64,000 nt of DNA from Prevotella sp. (GTDB lineage Bacteria; Bacteroidota; Bacteroidia; Bacteroidales; Bacteroidaceae). The position numbers and the translations under genes are program-made. The notes under the pieces are model-generated. The model was not told where the DNA came from. It saw only the letters and a program-made list of their open reading frames with translations, and ran no database searches. The stretch is taken from positions 1 through 64,000 of the forward strand of contig JAILAA010000034.1 in the NCBI GenBank assembly GCA_024681875.1, read 5' to 3'. How positions within the stretch are numbered: position 1 is the first letter of the stretch; each line of letters starts with the position of its first letter. Shown here one piece after another: positions 50,941-60,085 of the stretch.

Positions 50941-52308
50941 ATGACAACAAAAACTATGAGTAACAGGGCAAATTTCGGAAGCCGCTTGGGCATTGTCTTG
51001 GCTACGGCCGGTTCGGCTGTAGGTCTGGGCAATGTGTGGCGCTTTCCTACGATGACGGGCGAGAATGGTGGTGCAGCCTTCATCCTTTTATATATAATAT
51101 GTGTCATTGTGCTGGGCATCCCCTGTATGCTCAGCGAGTTCATCATTGGCCGCAGGGCGCAGGCCAACACGGCACGGGCCTATGCCAAATTGGCCAATGG
51201 CACTCCGTGGCGCTTCATCGGCTATTTCGGCGTGTTTACCGGCTTCCTCATATCCGGCTATTACTGCGTTGTGTCAGGCTGGTGCCTTCAGTATGTCTAT
51301 GCTTCGGTAGGCGATGGCCTCACTGGCGACGCCGACAGCGTGTCCAATTATTTCAACAGCTTCGTAACGAATCCGTGGAAGCCCATTGTGTGGCTTGTGT
51401 TGTTCTTTGCCATTACGCATTTCGTTGTAGTCAAAGGCGTGGAGAAGGGCATCGAGCGTGCCTCGAAGCTGATGATGCCGCTATTGTTCCTGCTGCTCAT
51501 TGTCATTGCCGTGGCAGCATGTCTGTTGCCTGGTGCAGGCGATGGCATCGCCTTCCTCTTCAGCCCTGATTTTTCCAAGGTAGACTCCAATGTCTTGCTC
51601 GGCGCCTTGGGCCAGGCGTTCTATTCCCTGTCGCTCGGCATGGGATGCCTGTGCACCTATGCCAGCTATTTTAGCCGCGATACCAATTTAACAAGATCTG
51701 CGACGCAGATTATAGGTGTGGATACCGCCATTGCCATTATGGCGGGACTTATGATTTTCCCCGCTGTCTTCAGTGTGGGCGGCGATGTAGGCGCAGGTCC
51801 TTCTCTGGTGTTCATCACCTTGCCCAACGTGTTTACTCAAGCGTTCTCGTCGGTGCCGCTGCTGGGGCATGTCATCGCGTTGTTCTTCTATTTGTTGTTG
51901 TCTATGGCAGCACTGACGTCGCTCATTTCCCTGCATGAGGTGAGCACGGCATTCTTCCATGAGGAGTTCCGCTTGTCGCGAGCCAAAGCTGCCACCATCG
52001 TTACCGTACTGGGGTGTATTATCGGCGTGTTTTGCTCGCTGTCGTTCAGCCAAGACAGCCTGTCGCTCTTTGGGCGCTCGCTTTTCGACTTCTTCGATTT
52101 CACTACTGGTCAGGTCTTCCTGCCGCTGGGCGGCTTCCTCACCTGTCTGTTCGTTGGCTGGTATGTGCCGCGTCACATCGTTGTTGACGAGTTGACCAAC
52201 CAGGGCACATTGCGTGGACGCTTCATCGGCCTGTACTTGTTCTGTGTGCGCTTCGTCTGCCCTGCCTGCATTCTGCTCGTCTTCCTTCATCAGATGGAAG
52301 TGCTGTAA
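50941..52308 (+). CDS. Sodium-dependent transporter, NSS (SNF) family
   Basis: 455 residues (ATG 50941, or 50956). About 12 transmembrane helices. NSS hallmark at the start: LATAGSAVGLGNVWRFPTMT with GENGGAAF, the unwound helix 1 region that binds sodium and substrate. Likely imports an amino acid or another small amine with sodium; the substrate cannot be told from the sequence. The helix-hairpin-helix gene follows 9 bp later. Confidence 0.93.
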   Translation: MTTKTMSNRANFGSRLGIVLATAGSAVGLGNVWRFPTMTGENGGAAFILLYIICVIVLGIPCMLSEFIIGRRAQANTARAYAKLANGTPWRFIGYFGVFTGFLISGYYCVVSGWCLQYVYASVGDGLTGDADSVSNYFNSFVTNPWKPIVWLVLFFAITHFVVVKGVEKGIERASKLMMPLLFLLLIVIAVAACLLPGAGDGIAFLFSPDFSKVDSNVLLGALGQAFYSLSLGMGCLCTYASYFSRDTNLTRSATQIIGVDTAIAIMAGLMIFPAVFSVGGDVGAGPSLVFITLPNVFTQAFSSVPLLGHVIALFFYLLLSMAALTSLISLHEVSTAFFHEEFRLSRAKAATIVTVLGCIIGVFCSLSFSQDSLSLFGRSLFDFFDFTTGQVFLPLGGFLTCLFVGWYVPRHIVVDELTNQGTLRGRFIGLYLFCVRFVCPACILLVFLHQMEVL

Positions 52309-52317
52309 TGTCCTGTC

Positions 52318-53205
52318 ATGTTCGGTGATTTCTTCTATATGCCCAAGAGCGACAGGAAGATTATCCTGTCTGCAGTGTTGCTGATAGGCGTTGCCGTTGG
52401 CATTATTTTCTTTGCCGGTGGAGGGAAGACAGTGGCTCCTGCAACGATTGGGCAGGCCGACACCACGGTGCTGGCTATGTCTGCTGAGATGTATGAGGCT
52501 CCCATGGCCGACGTGTCTGCTGAACGCTTTACCTTCGACCCGAATACAGCCGACAGCGCTTCGCTTAAGCGCCTTGGCCTGACGTCTTGGCAGATACGCA
52601 ATCTTTACAAATACAGAGAGATGGGTGGAGTCTTCAGCCGCAAGGAGGATTTTGCCAGACTATATGGTCTTACCGTGAAGCAGTATCGTGAGCTGGAGCC
52701 TTATATCGTCATCGGGGCCGACTACCGGCCGGCCGCTACACTCTTTGCCGACAGAAGGACGGAACACCGTGACACCACGTTCACGCCCCGCTATCCCGTC
52801 AAACTGGCTGAAGGTGAGACCATCGACCTGGCAACTGCCGATACAACACTGCTGCAGCGCGTGCCTGGCATTGGCCCCTATTTTGCACGTCGTATTGTTG
52901 ATTATGGGCGAAGACTTGGAGGCTACATCAGTCTATCGCAGCTCGATGAAATCGAGGATTTTCCACAAGAGGCACTGTCATTCTTTACTCTCGAAGAGGG
53001 CGTTGCACCTGTGGAAAAGCTTCATGTGAACAGTCTTTCTCTAAATGAGCTGAAGCGACATCCATACCTCAATTTCTATCAGGCCCGTGCCATCGTTGAT
53101 TACCGACGCCAGAATGGCCCCATCGCCGACATTAGCGAATTGCGTCTGCTGTCTGATTTCGACGATGCTGACATCGACAGGTTACGTCCATACGTCAGCT
53201 ACTGA
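52318..53205 (+). CDS. Membrane-anchored helix-hairpin-helix (ComEA-like) protein
   Basis: 295 residues. One N-terminal transmembrane segment (~15-35, IILSAVLLIGVAVGIIFFAG) is followed by three helix-hairpin-helix modules: ~63-115 (FDPNTADSASLKRLGLTSWQ), ~160-215 (LLQRVPGIGPYFARRIVDYG) and ~230-290 (LNELKRHPYLNFYQARAIVD). ComEA-type domains bind DNA in the periplasm during uptake, so a role in DNA binding at the envelope is plausible; no other competence gene is nearby. A terminator follows. Confidence 0.9.
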   Translation: MFGDFFYMPKSDRKIILSAVLLIGVAVGIIFFAGGGKTVAPATIGQADTTVLAMSAEMYEAPMADVSAERFTFDPNTADSASLKRLGLTSWQIRNLYKYREMGGVFSRKEDFARLYGLTVKQYRELEPYIVIGADYRPAATLFADRRTEHRDTTFTPRYPVKLAEGETIDLATADTTLLQRVPGIGPYFARRIVDYGRRLGGYISLSQLDEIEDFPQEALSFFTLEEGVAPVEKLHVNSLSLNELKRHPYLNFYQARAIVDYRRQNGPIADISELRLLSDFDDADIDRLRPYVSY

Positions 53206-53212
53206 CCTCTAC

Positions 53213-53232
53213 GCCAGCTTTTCTGGCTTTTT
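53213..53232 (+). terminator. Terminator after the helix-hairpin-helix gene
   Basis: GCCAG / CTGGC stem with a 5-nt loop followed by TTTTT, in the 30-bp gap between two convergent genes. Confidence 0.75.
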
Positions 53233-53235
53233 CCC

Positions 53236-54936
53236 CTATTCTTTGTTAGCTTGTGGCTCCAGAATCCGTCTGTACTCGTCGGTGTTAAGGAGCAGGCGCT
53301 CTGCCTCGCTCAATTGATTGTCGTAGTTGAGGCTTGCCTCTATGGAGCCACGCTGGTAATAATAGGCTGCGATGATGTCGAGTTCCAGCATCTGCTGTAC
53401 GGCCTTACGCTGGCGGTCCAGCTCTGTGGCTACGTCGTGGTGCAGTTTTTCCCCAAGCAGGTCGAAGGCTTCTTTTGCCTCTTCATAATAGCCTTCGAAC
53501 TTGGCTGTTTTCACCAGTTCGTCATACTGCTTGCGACTGAGGTTGTCGTATGTGAAGCCGCTGTCTATGACGCGTTGGCGGAACGACTGCCAGTCTTCTT
53601 CAGTGAGGTGGAACTCCGTTGGCGTGGCTATCTGCTCGTGGCGGGCGATGTAGTCGACAACATAGTCGAACATCACCTCTGTAGAGTCAAGCCCGCTGGC
53701 CGATAAATAGTAGGCAATGTTGGGCATGGTGTCGCTCTTCACCTCCACGTCGGGCTTGATGCCGCCTCCGTCGCGCACCTCTCTGCCGTTGCGGGTGTGG
53801 AAAACGCGCGTCAGCGAGTCGGCGATGTGCTCGGTATAGGCAGCGCCGGTCTCGCGGTTATAGTTGATGGCCTGGATGCAGCGTCCTGAGGGTATGTAGT
53901 ATTTCGATGTGGTAATCTTCACATTGGCATTGTAAGGCAGGTCGAGTGGCACCTGTACGAGACCTTTGCCGTAGGTCCTGGTGCCAATGACGACGGCACG
54001 GTCCAAATCTTGCAGTGCGCCGCTCGTTATCTCGCTGGCCGACGCCGTCTCGCCGTTGACCAGCACAACCATGGGCATAACCGTGTCGACGGGCTCTAAA
54101 CGTGTCTGGTAAATGCGGTTTGCCTGCGCCACCTTGCCCCGGTTTTCCACTACGGTCTGCGCTTGCGGCACCCAGATGTTGACGGTGTTCACTGCTTCCA
54201 TCTCCGATCCGCCGCCATTACTGCGCAGGTCGAGGATAATGGCTTTGGCGCCTTGGCGCTTCAGTTCGACGAAAGCACGGCGTACCTCCTTCGAGCAGTC
54301 CTCAGTAAACTGGTTTAAGTTGATGTATCCTATGCTGTCTGGCCTCATGCCGTAGTAGGGAAGCTCGGGCAGCTTGATGTTGCGGCGCGTGATGCGGAAT
54401 TTCATCTCCTTGCCGGTAGAAGGGCGCTTGATGCGCAGGACAAAGGTAGTGCCAGGATCGCCGCGCAAGTGACTACTGACGTAGCTCACGTTCTTGTCGG
54501 TCATTACCGAGTCGTCGATGCTCAGGATGATGTCGCCCTTCTTCAGCCCCGCCTCGGCGGCTGGCATCCCTTCATAAGGCTCATCGATGACGACGCGCTT
54601 CAGTCTGCTGTGGTACTTCACCATGGCGCCTATGCCTGCATATTTACCCGTGAGCATCATCTCCAGCTCCTTCTTGTTTTCTTCCGGAAAGTATTCCGTA
54701 TAGGGGTCGAGTGAACGCAACATGCCCTTGATGCCTGCCGTCATGGTCTGTCCGGGATTGAGCGAGTCAACATAGAAGAGATCCAGCTGACTGTAGAGCG
54801 TATTGAAGATTTCCAGGTTCTTGCCAACCTCCAGATTATGGTTGCTCTCTGTCTGCGCCTTGGCAGGCATAGCGAACATGATGCCCATGCAGAACAGACC
54901 TGATACTTGTGCGAATAGTTGCTTTCCCTTTGTCAT
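53236..54936 (-). CDS. C-terminal processing peptidase, S41 family with PDZ
   Basis: 566 residues from ATG 54936 (further in-frame ATGs at 54942 and 54945). A signal peptide is followed by an S41 N-terminal helical region, a PDZ domain (~95-175, YEGMPAAEAGLKKGDIILSI) and the tail-specific protease domain. The catalytic pair is visible: Ser in NGETASASEITSGAL and Lys in GTRTYGKGLVQ. It cleaves exported proteins from their C-termini in the periplasm. A helical C-terminal extension (~430-560) is typical of Bacteroidota members. Confidence 0.95.
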   Translation of the reverse strand: MTKGKQLFAQVSGLFCMGIMFAMPAKAQTESNHNLEVGKNLEIFNTLYSQLDLFYVDSLNPGQTMTAGIKGMLRSLDPYTEYFPEENKKELEMMLTGKYAGIGAMVKYHSRLKRVVIDEPYEGMPAAEAGLKKGDIILSIDDSVMTDKNVSYVSSHLRGDPGTTFVLRIKRPSTGKEMKFRITRRNIKLPELPYYGMRPDSIGYINLNQFTEDCSKEVRRAFVELKRQGAKAIILDLRSNGGGSEMEAVNTVNIWVPQAQTVVENRGKVAQANRIYQTRLEPVDTVMPMVVLVNGETASASEITSGALQDLDRAVVIGTRTYGKGLVQVPLDLPYNANVKITTSKYYIPSGRCIQAINYNRETGAAYTEHIADSLTRVFHTRNGREVRDGGGIKPDVEVKSDTMPNIAYYLSASGLDSTEVMFDYVVDYIARHEQIATPTEFHLTEEDWQSFRQRVIDSGFTYDNLSRKQYDELVKTAKFEGYYEEAKEAFDLLGEKLHHDVATELDRQRKAVQQMLELDIIAAYYYQRGSIEASLNYDNQLSEAERLLLNTDEYRRILEPQANKE

Positions 54937-54962
54937 TATCATCATGCGTTGTTATCAGACGG

Positions 54963-54993
54963 CAAAGGTACAACAATTCCATGATACATGCAA
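54963..54993 (-). promoter_or_regulatory. Promoter for the S41 peptidase gene
   Basis: Minus-strand TTG (54993-54991), 20-bp spacer, TACCTTTG (54970-54963); leader ~20 nt. Confidence 0.72.
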
Positions 54994-55035
54994 GCTTTCC
55001 ACTTTTTTTTTCAGCCACGTTACAATATTGTACGA

Positions 55036-55160
55036 GCTCCGCAAAAAGTAAAACAACTTGTTTTACAAAATGCGGAGCCTGGATTTTTTTACGCGGAGCC
55101 TGTTTTTTTCAGTAAAACAACTTGTTTTACTTTTTTAACGCTTCCCTTTTGGGAAGGAGT
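55036..55160. repeat. Nested inverted repeats in the peptidase-radical SAM gap
   Basis: GTAAAACAACTTGTTTTAC occurs twice (55048-55066, 55112-55130); the first copy is nested in GCTCCGCA/TGCGGAGC arms (55036-55078). Between them lies GATTTTTTTACGCGGAG (55082-55098), identical to 45073-45089. CTTCCC/GGGAAG (~55142-55157) may terminate the radical SAM gene. Confidence 0.85.
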
Positions 55161-55180
55161 GGGCTGACTGTCGTGAAAAG

Positions 55181-55957
55181 TCAGTAGCTGACGGAACAGT
55201 CGATGCCCTCGGCCCTGACCAATGCAGCGATACGGTCAAGCTGTTCGTGCGTGGCTTTCAGCAGTCCCTGCGTAGGTGTCTCGCGGTCGATGGTGTAAAT
55301 CATCACCTGACGGGGCTGTATGGCCTTGACGGCATCGAGCCAGGGCAACACGTAGTCGTCGCCTGTGTTGTCGACGTCTTCGCCGTTGCACTCGCCTCTC
55401 ATAAACATGGTCTGAATGATGATACTTCCGTTAAAAGAGACCATTTCATCGACGATTCGCTTCACGTCGTAGGTGCCCTGGGGATGGTCGACGCGTGCGA
55501 TGTAATCGGGCGAAACGGTATCGAGCTTCAGAATGTTGTTGTCTACGCACAGTAGTGCCTTGTGCACCTGTGGACGGTGGATGAGCGTGGCATTGCTGAG
55601 CACGCTGACCTTGGCCTCTGGGCAGTATTTGTTGCGCAAGTCCATGACGTCGCCGATGATTTCTGCGAAGTGCGGATGGCATGTGGGTTCGCCGTTGCCT
55701 GCAAAGGTAAGCACGTCGGGCAGGCGTCCTTCGGCTTGCATCTGCTGCAGGCGTTTTTCTAATGCTTCGGCCACTTCCTGCCGCGTGGGCATGGGCAGCT
55801 GCGGACGGTGCTCATCGTTGAAGCCACATTCGCAGTAAATGCAGTCGAAGGAGCATACTTTGCCGTCGGCCGGCAGCAGGTTAATACCCAATGATAGACC
55901 GAGACGGCGACTATGCACCGGCCCGAAAATAGGTGAGGGATAGATGATTGTGCTCAT
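55181..55957 (-). CDS. Radical SAM protein of unassigned function
   Basis: 258 residues from ATG 55957 (MSTIIYPSPIFGPVHSRRLG). The cluster motif CxxxCxxC is CSFDCIYC, followed by the GNGEPT glycine-rich motif and VSVLSNATLI. The N-terminal GPVHSRRLGLSLGINLLP and the overall length match the radical SAM group often annotated as Fe-S oxidoreductases with YfkAB-like context; the reaction is unknown to me. A minus-7 box (TAATTTTG, 55974-55967) lies just upstream, predicting a very short leader. Confidence 0.88.
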   Translation of the reverse strand: MSTIIYPSPIFGPVHSRRLGLSLGINLLPADGKVCSFDCIYCECGFNDEHRPQLPMPTRQEVAEALEKRLQQMQAEGRLPDVLTFAGNGEPTCHPHFAEIIGDVMDLRNKYCPEAKVSVLSNATLIHRPQVHKALLCVDNNILKLDTVSPDYIARVDHPQGTYDVKRIVDEMVSFNGSIIIQTMFMRGECNGEDVDNTGDDYVLPWLDAVKAIQPRQVMIYTIDRETPTQGLLKATHEQLDRIAALVRAEGIDCSVSY

Positions 55958-55966
55958 AACAGTCTG

Positions 55967-55974
55967 CAAAATTA
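55967..55974 (-). promoter_or_regulatory. Minus-7 box for the radical SAM gene
   Basis: Minus-strand TAATTTTG with the predicted start of transcription within ~5 nt of ATG 55957. Confidence 0.5.
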
Positions 55975-56104
55975 CATGTTTTTTCTGACATCGCAGCGGT
56001 CTTCACCCAAAAAACAAGCCCTTTCTTATGGCGCACAACTGTTAAATAAACATAATCGGGTGCGACAATCTTCCATCTTCATCCGTGAACTTAAAAGAAA
56101 TGAC

Positions 56105-56112
56105 TACCTTTG
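56105..56112 (+). promoter_or_regulatory. Minus-7 box for the ftsX operon
   Basis: TACCTTTG ~33 bp before ATG 56145. No TTTG at the expected spacing. It places the transcription start beside the TTG at 56121, favouring the ATG. Confidence 0.6.
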
Positions 56113-56144
56113 CAGCGTAATTGGCATCTTATGCCCGATTCGGA

Positions 56145-57023
56145 ATGAAGAGAAGAAAAAGAATGGCCGGCCGCCATCTGGGCTTGCAGGCCGTATCATT
56201 GTGTATTAGCACCACGATGGTGCTTATTCTGCTGGGACTGGTGGTAGCCTCTGTACTTACTGCGCGCAGCCTTTCCACATTTGTCAGGGAAAACATGTCG
56301 GTGAGCCTTGTGCTCGGCGATACCGTGAGCGTCAGTGACGGTCAGGCGTTAGTAGGCCGTCTGCAGGCGCGGCCTTTCGCCCGTCAGGTGCGCTATGTCA
56401 GTGCCGACGAGGCATTGGCCGTGATGACCGAAGAGCTGGGAGCCAATCCTGTTGAATTTGCCGGGGTGAATCCCTTTCAGTCGGAGATTGAGATACAGCT
56501 GGCCGCCAGCTATGCCAACGCCGACTCGCTGAATCGTCTGGCCCTGTCCTTGAAAGCCGATTCGCTGATTACCGATGTATATTATGCGCGTGATGAGATA
56601 GATGCTGCCGACAAGACGCTGAACTATGTCAACCTGGTGCTGCTGGTGCTCTCGGCACTCCTTATCTTTATCTGCTATACTCTCATTAGCAACTCCGTGC
56701 AGCTGGGTGTCTACGCACGGCGCTTCACCATACACACCATGAAGCTGGTCGGCGCGCGCTGGTCGTTCATCAGGCGCCCCTTCCTTGTGCGTAGCATTAT
56801 CATAGGCTTCGTCTCGTCACTGCTGGCCAGCGCCGTGCTCGTGGTCATAGGATATTCACTCTACCGCTATCAGAACAGCCTTGCCCAACTTATCACATGG
56901 AGCCATGTGGCCATCACAATTGCCGCTGTCTTCGTCTTCGGTTTCGCTATCATGCTGTTCTGCACGCTTGTCTCAGTGAACAAGTTCCTCCGTATGACGG
57001 CAGGTGAGCTGTATAAGAATTAA
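56145..57023 (+). CDS. ftsX: Cell division protein FtsX
   Basis: 292 residues from ATG 56145 (MKRRKRMAGRHLGLQAVSLC). Topology of FtsX: a first transmembrane helix (~20-42), a periplasmic domain (~43-165, YVSADEALAVMTEELG), then three more helices (~170-290) with the permease motif YARRFTIHTMKLVGARWSFI. With the ATPase FtsE it activates peptidoglycan hydrolases at the septum, in many bacteria through EnvC-type proteins; an EnvC-like protein is encoded at 34851-36197. First gene of a six-gene operon. Confidence 0.93.
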   Translation: MKRRKRMAGRHLGLQAVSLCISTTMVLILLGLVVASVLTARSLSTFVRENMSVSLVLGDTVSVSDGQALVGRLQARPFARQVRYVSADEALAVMTEELGANPVEFAGVNPFQSEIEIQLAASYANADSLNRLALSLKADSLITDVYYARDEIDAADKTLNYVNLVLLVLSALLIFICYTLISNSVQLGVYARRFTIHTMKLVGARWSFIRRPFLVRSIIIGFVSSLLASAVLVVIGYSLYRYQNSLAQLITWSHVAITIAAVFVFGFAIMLFCTLVSVNKFLRMTAGELYKN

Positions 57024-57046
57024 AGAATTGAAAATTGAAATAACAA

Positions 57047-57316
57047 ATGGACAAGAAAGACTTTGCTTTTGGCAGGACAAACTTCATCCTGCTGGGCGTG
57101 GGGATGCTTGTGGTCATCATCGGCTTCCTGCTGATGAGCGGTGGCTCATCGACCAACGAGGCCTACAACCCCGACATCTTCAGTGCACGCCGCATCAAAC
57201 TGGCACCTGTCGTGTGCTTCCTGGGATTCGTCTCCATGATCTATGCCGTGGTGCACAACCCTGATAAAGGCTTCCCCTGGCAGAAACGCACTGGCAATAA
57301 CCTTGAAAAGAAGTAG
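57047..57316 (+). CDS. DUF3098 small membrane protein
   Basis: 89 residues with two transmembrane helices (FILLGVGMLVVIIGFLLMSG; LAPVVCFLGFVSMIYAVV) and the conserved YNPDIFSARRIKLAP between them, matching DUF3098. Function unknown; its constant place between ftsX and uppP suggests a link to cell-wall synthesis or division. Confidence 0.92.
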   Translation: MDKKDFAFGRTNFILLGVGMLVVIIGFLLMSGGSSTNEAYNPDIFSARRIKLAPVVCFLGFVSMIYAVVHNPDKGFPWQKRTGNNLEKK

Positions 57317-57318
57317 GC

Positions 57319-58194
57319 ATGGACTGGCTGCAAACTATTATTATCGCTGTGGTGGAGGGCTTGACCGAGTTCCTGCCTGTTTCTTCCACAGGCCACATGA
57401 TTATTACGCAGAACCTGCTCGGACTCGATGCTGCATCACTGAGCGAGAGCGACAAGGCTTTCGTTCATGCCTTTACGTTCATTATTCAGTTTGGTGCCAT
57501 CCTGTCGGTTGTTTGCCTCTATTGGAAGAAATTCTTCCATTTCGACCATTCGCCGGCACCAGAAGGCAGCAGCGCCTTCGCCAAGCTTAAGCATCGCTAC
57601 AATTTCTACTGGCTGCTCTTTGTGGGCGTCCTCCCTGCTGTCATCATCGGCTTGGCTGCTAAGAAGTCGGGCTTGCTTGACTGGCTGCTCGACAGCGTTG
57701 AGGTGGTGGCGGTCATGCTGGTGTTGGGTGGTATTTTTATGCTGTTCTGCGACAAGCTGTTCAACAAGGGCAGCGACGAGAACAAGGTAACAGAGAAACG
57801 AGCTTTCAATATCGGCCTCTTTCAGTGTATCTCTGTCATTCCAGGCGTGTCGCGTTCAATGGCTACCATCGTGGGCGGCATGACGCAGGGACTCACGCGC
57901 CAACGCGCTGCAGAGTTCTCGTTCTTCCTCGCCGTGCCCACTATGGCGGGTGCCACGCTGCTCGACTTGCTCGACCTGATGAAGGAAGAAGCCGCATGGG
58001 CCACCTCTCATAATATTGCCATGCTCATCTTGGGCTGCGTTGTGGCCTTTATCGTAGCATTGTTAGCCATGAAGTGGTTCGTATCTTTCCTGACGAAATA
58101 CGGTTTCAAGGCATTTGGAGTTTACCGTATCATCGTCGGAGGAATCATCATCCTGCTTTTGCTTACCGGCCACTCACTTGTAATGGTTGACTAA
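57319..58194 (+). CDS. uppP: Undecaprenyl-diphosphate phosphatase (BacA/UppP)
   Basis: 291 residues, multi-spanning inner-membrane protein. Catalytic motifs: EGLTEFLPVSSTGHMI near the N-terminus and PGVSRSMATIVGGM later on. It recycles the lipid carrier of peptidoglycan and polysaccharide synthesis. It starts 2 bp after the DUF3098 gene. Confidence 0.97.
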   Translation: MDWLQTIIIAVVEGLTEFLPVSSTGHMIITQNLLGLDAASLSESDKAFVHAFTFIIQFGAILSVVCLYWKKFFHFDHSPAPEGSSAFAKLKHRYNFYWLLFVGVLPAVIIGLAAKKSGLLDWLLDSVEVVAVMLVLGGIFMLFCDKLFNKGSDENKVTEKRAFNIGLFQCISVIPGVSRSMATIVGGMTQGLTRQRAAEFSFFLAVPTMAGATLLDLLDLMKEEAAWATSHNIAMLILGCVVAFIVALLAMKWFVSFLTKYGFKAFGVYRIIVGGIIILLLLTGHSLVMVD

Positions 58195-58198
58195 AGTA

Positions 58199-58921
58199 AT
58201 GGACTTTCAGGAAGGCGAAATCCTATATATCAATAAGCCCTACGGCATGTCGTCATTCGGCGCGCTGGCCTACGTGCGTACCCGATTGTCGAAGGCACTC
58301 CACGTGAAGCGCCTGAAGACCGGCCACGCAGGAACGTTAGACCCTTTGGCCACGGGCGTGCTCATCCTTTGTACGGGCAAGGCCACAAAGCGAATTGAGC
58401 AGTTGCAGGCAGCGTCGAAGGAATACACGGCAACGCTGCAACTGGGCGCTACTACGGCGAGCTACGACCGTGAGCATACGGTGAACAGGACCTTCCCCAC
58501 GCGCCACATCACCCGTGAGCTCATCACCCGTGTGCTCGCCAATTTCGTTGGCGAGATCCAACAGGTGCCGCCCGAGTACAGCGCTTGCAATATCGGCGGC
58601 GACAGAGCCTATAAGCTGGCACGCAAAGGAGAGCACGTAGAGCTGAAGGCGAAAACACTGCGCATTGACGAGATTGAGCTTACCGCCTTTGATGCGCAGG
58701 CAATGCAGATGAGCATCCGCGTGGTATGCGGCAAGGGCACCTACATTCGTGCCTTGGCACGCGATATCGGCCAGGCCTTGGGCTCAGGCGCTTTTCTCAC
58801 TGCCCTGTGCCGTACCCGTGTAGGCGACGTATGCATCGAACAATGCGTGACGCTTGACGGGTTCCAGCAGTGGCTCGACGAGAGAATGAAAGTGGATGAG
58901 ACAGAACAGACAAGAGTTTAG
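58199..58921 (+). CDS. truB: tRNA pseudouridine(55) synthase
   Basis: 240 residues from ATG 58199 (MDFQEGEILYINKP), 4 bp after the uppP stop; a TTG at 58187 would overlap uppP. The catalytic Asp is in KTGHAGTLDPLATGVL; RVVCGKGTYIRALARDIG is the second conserved strand. It converts U55 of tRNAs to pseudouridine. Confidence 0.96.
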   Translation: MDFQEGEILYINKPYGMSSFGALAYVRTRLSKALHVKRLKTGHAGTLDPLATGVLILCTGKATKRIEQLQAASKEYTATLQLGATTASYDREHTVNRTFPTRHITRELITRVLANFVGEIQQVPPEYSACNIGGDRAYKLARKGEHVELKAKTLRIDEIELTAFDAQAMQMSIRVVCGKGTYIRALARDIGQALGSGAFLTALCRTRVGDVCIEQCVTLDGFQQWLDERMKVDETEQTRV

Positions 58922-58933
58922 AATATACAGATA

Positions 58934-60076
58934 ATGAAACTTTCGCAATTCAAATTCAGACTGCCTGAAGAGCAGATTGCCCTCTATCCGGCGCACCGAG
59001 CCTTTGAGAACGAGGACGGCACTGTGGAACGCGTCTACCAGCGCGACCGCTGCCGCCTGATGGTGGTTCACCGAAAGAGCCAGACCATTGACCTGTGGAA
59101 GAAAGATGCCACAGGAAAGGATACCGACGAACCTATCGTGTTCCGCGATATCGTCGAATACTTTAATGAAGGCGATACATTCGTCTTCAACGATACCAAA
59201 GTGTTCCCCGCCAGACTGTTCGGCACTAAGGAGAAAACCGATGCGCAGATAGAAGTGTTTCTGCTGCGCGAGCTGAACGAGGAGTTGCGCCTATGGGACG
59301 TACTGGTAGAGCCGGCACGCAAGATACGCATAGGCAATAAACTGTTTTTCGATGGAGACGGCCCCATGGTGGCCGAGGTTATCGACAACACAACATCGCG
59401 TGGACGTACGCTGCGCTTTCTCTACGACTGCCCGCATGACGAGTTCAAGCGTGAGCTTTACGCGCTGGGCAGTGCGCCGTTGCCCCGCTATATCGTCGAA
59501 CAGCGCGCTGCCGATGCCGACGATATGGAGAATTTCCAGACCATTTTCGCTCGCAACGAGGGTGCCGTCACTGCTCCGTCAACCAACCTTCACTTTAGCC
59601 GCGAGTTGATGAAGATGATGGAGATACGTGGCTTGAACAGTGCTTTCGTTACCTTGCACTGCTCGCTTGGCGCCTTTGATACCATTGAGGTGGAGGACCT
59701 GACGAAGCATAAGATGAGCAGCGAGCAGATGTTCATCAGTCCTGAAGCCTGCGACATTGTCAACCGCGCCAAGCGCGATGGCAACAAGGTTTGTGTGGTG
59801 GGCGCCAGTACTGCCCGTGCCACCGAGAGCGCGGTGGGCACCGACGGCATGTTGAAGGAGTATGACGGATGGACCAACCGCTTCATCTTCCCACCTTATG
59901 AGTTCGGACTTGCCGATGCACTCGTCGTCAATTTCTACCACCCCGAGTCGACCATGATGATGTGTACAGCTGCCTTCAGTGGTTACGACCTCTGCATCGA
60001 GGCCTACAACTTGGCATTGAAGCATGACTTTAAGTTCGGCTGCTATGGTGATGCGATGCTCATCCTTGATGATTAA
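58934..60076 (+). CDS. queA: S-adenosylmethionine:tRNA ribosyltransferase-isomerase
   Basis: 380 residues. QueA features: MKLSQFKFRLPEEQIALYPA, FVFNDTKVFPARLFG, a central ENFQTIFARNEGAVTAPSTN split region and YHPESTMMMCTAAF near the end. It transfers and isomerises the ribosyl moiety of SAM onto preQ1-tRNA to give epoxyqueuosine. It follows truB by 12 bp, placing two tRNA-modifying enzymes together. Confidence 0.96.
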   Translation: MKLSQFKFRLPEEQIALYPAHRAFENEDGTVERVYQRDRCRLMVVHRKSQTIDLWKKDATGKDTDEPIVFRDIVEYFNEGDTFVFNDTKVFPARLFGTKEKTDAQIEVFLLRELNEELRLWDVLVEPARKIRIGNKLFFDGDGPMVAEVIDNTTSRGRTLRFLYDCPHDEFKRELYALGSAPLPRYIVEQRAADADDMENFQTIFARNEGAVTAPSTNLHFSRELMKMMEIRGLNSAFVTLHCSLGAFDTIEVEDLTKHKMSSEQMFISPEACDIVNRAKRDGNKVCVVGASTARATESAVGTDGMLKEYDGWTNRFIFPPYEFGLADALVVNFYHPESTMMMCTAAFSGYDLCIEAYNLALKHDFKFGCYGDAMLILDD

Positions 60077-60085
60077 GACTTTAGG

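Noticed and set aside
55036..55160. CRISPR-like or integron-like array
   Set aside because: The 19-bp palindrome occurs only twice without regular spacers, and no cas or integrase gene is present.
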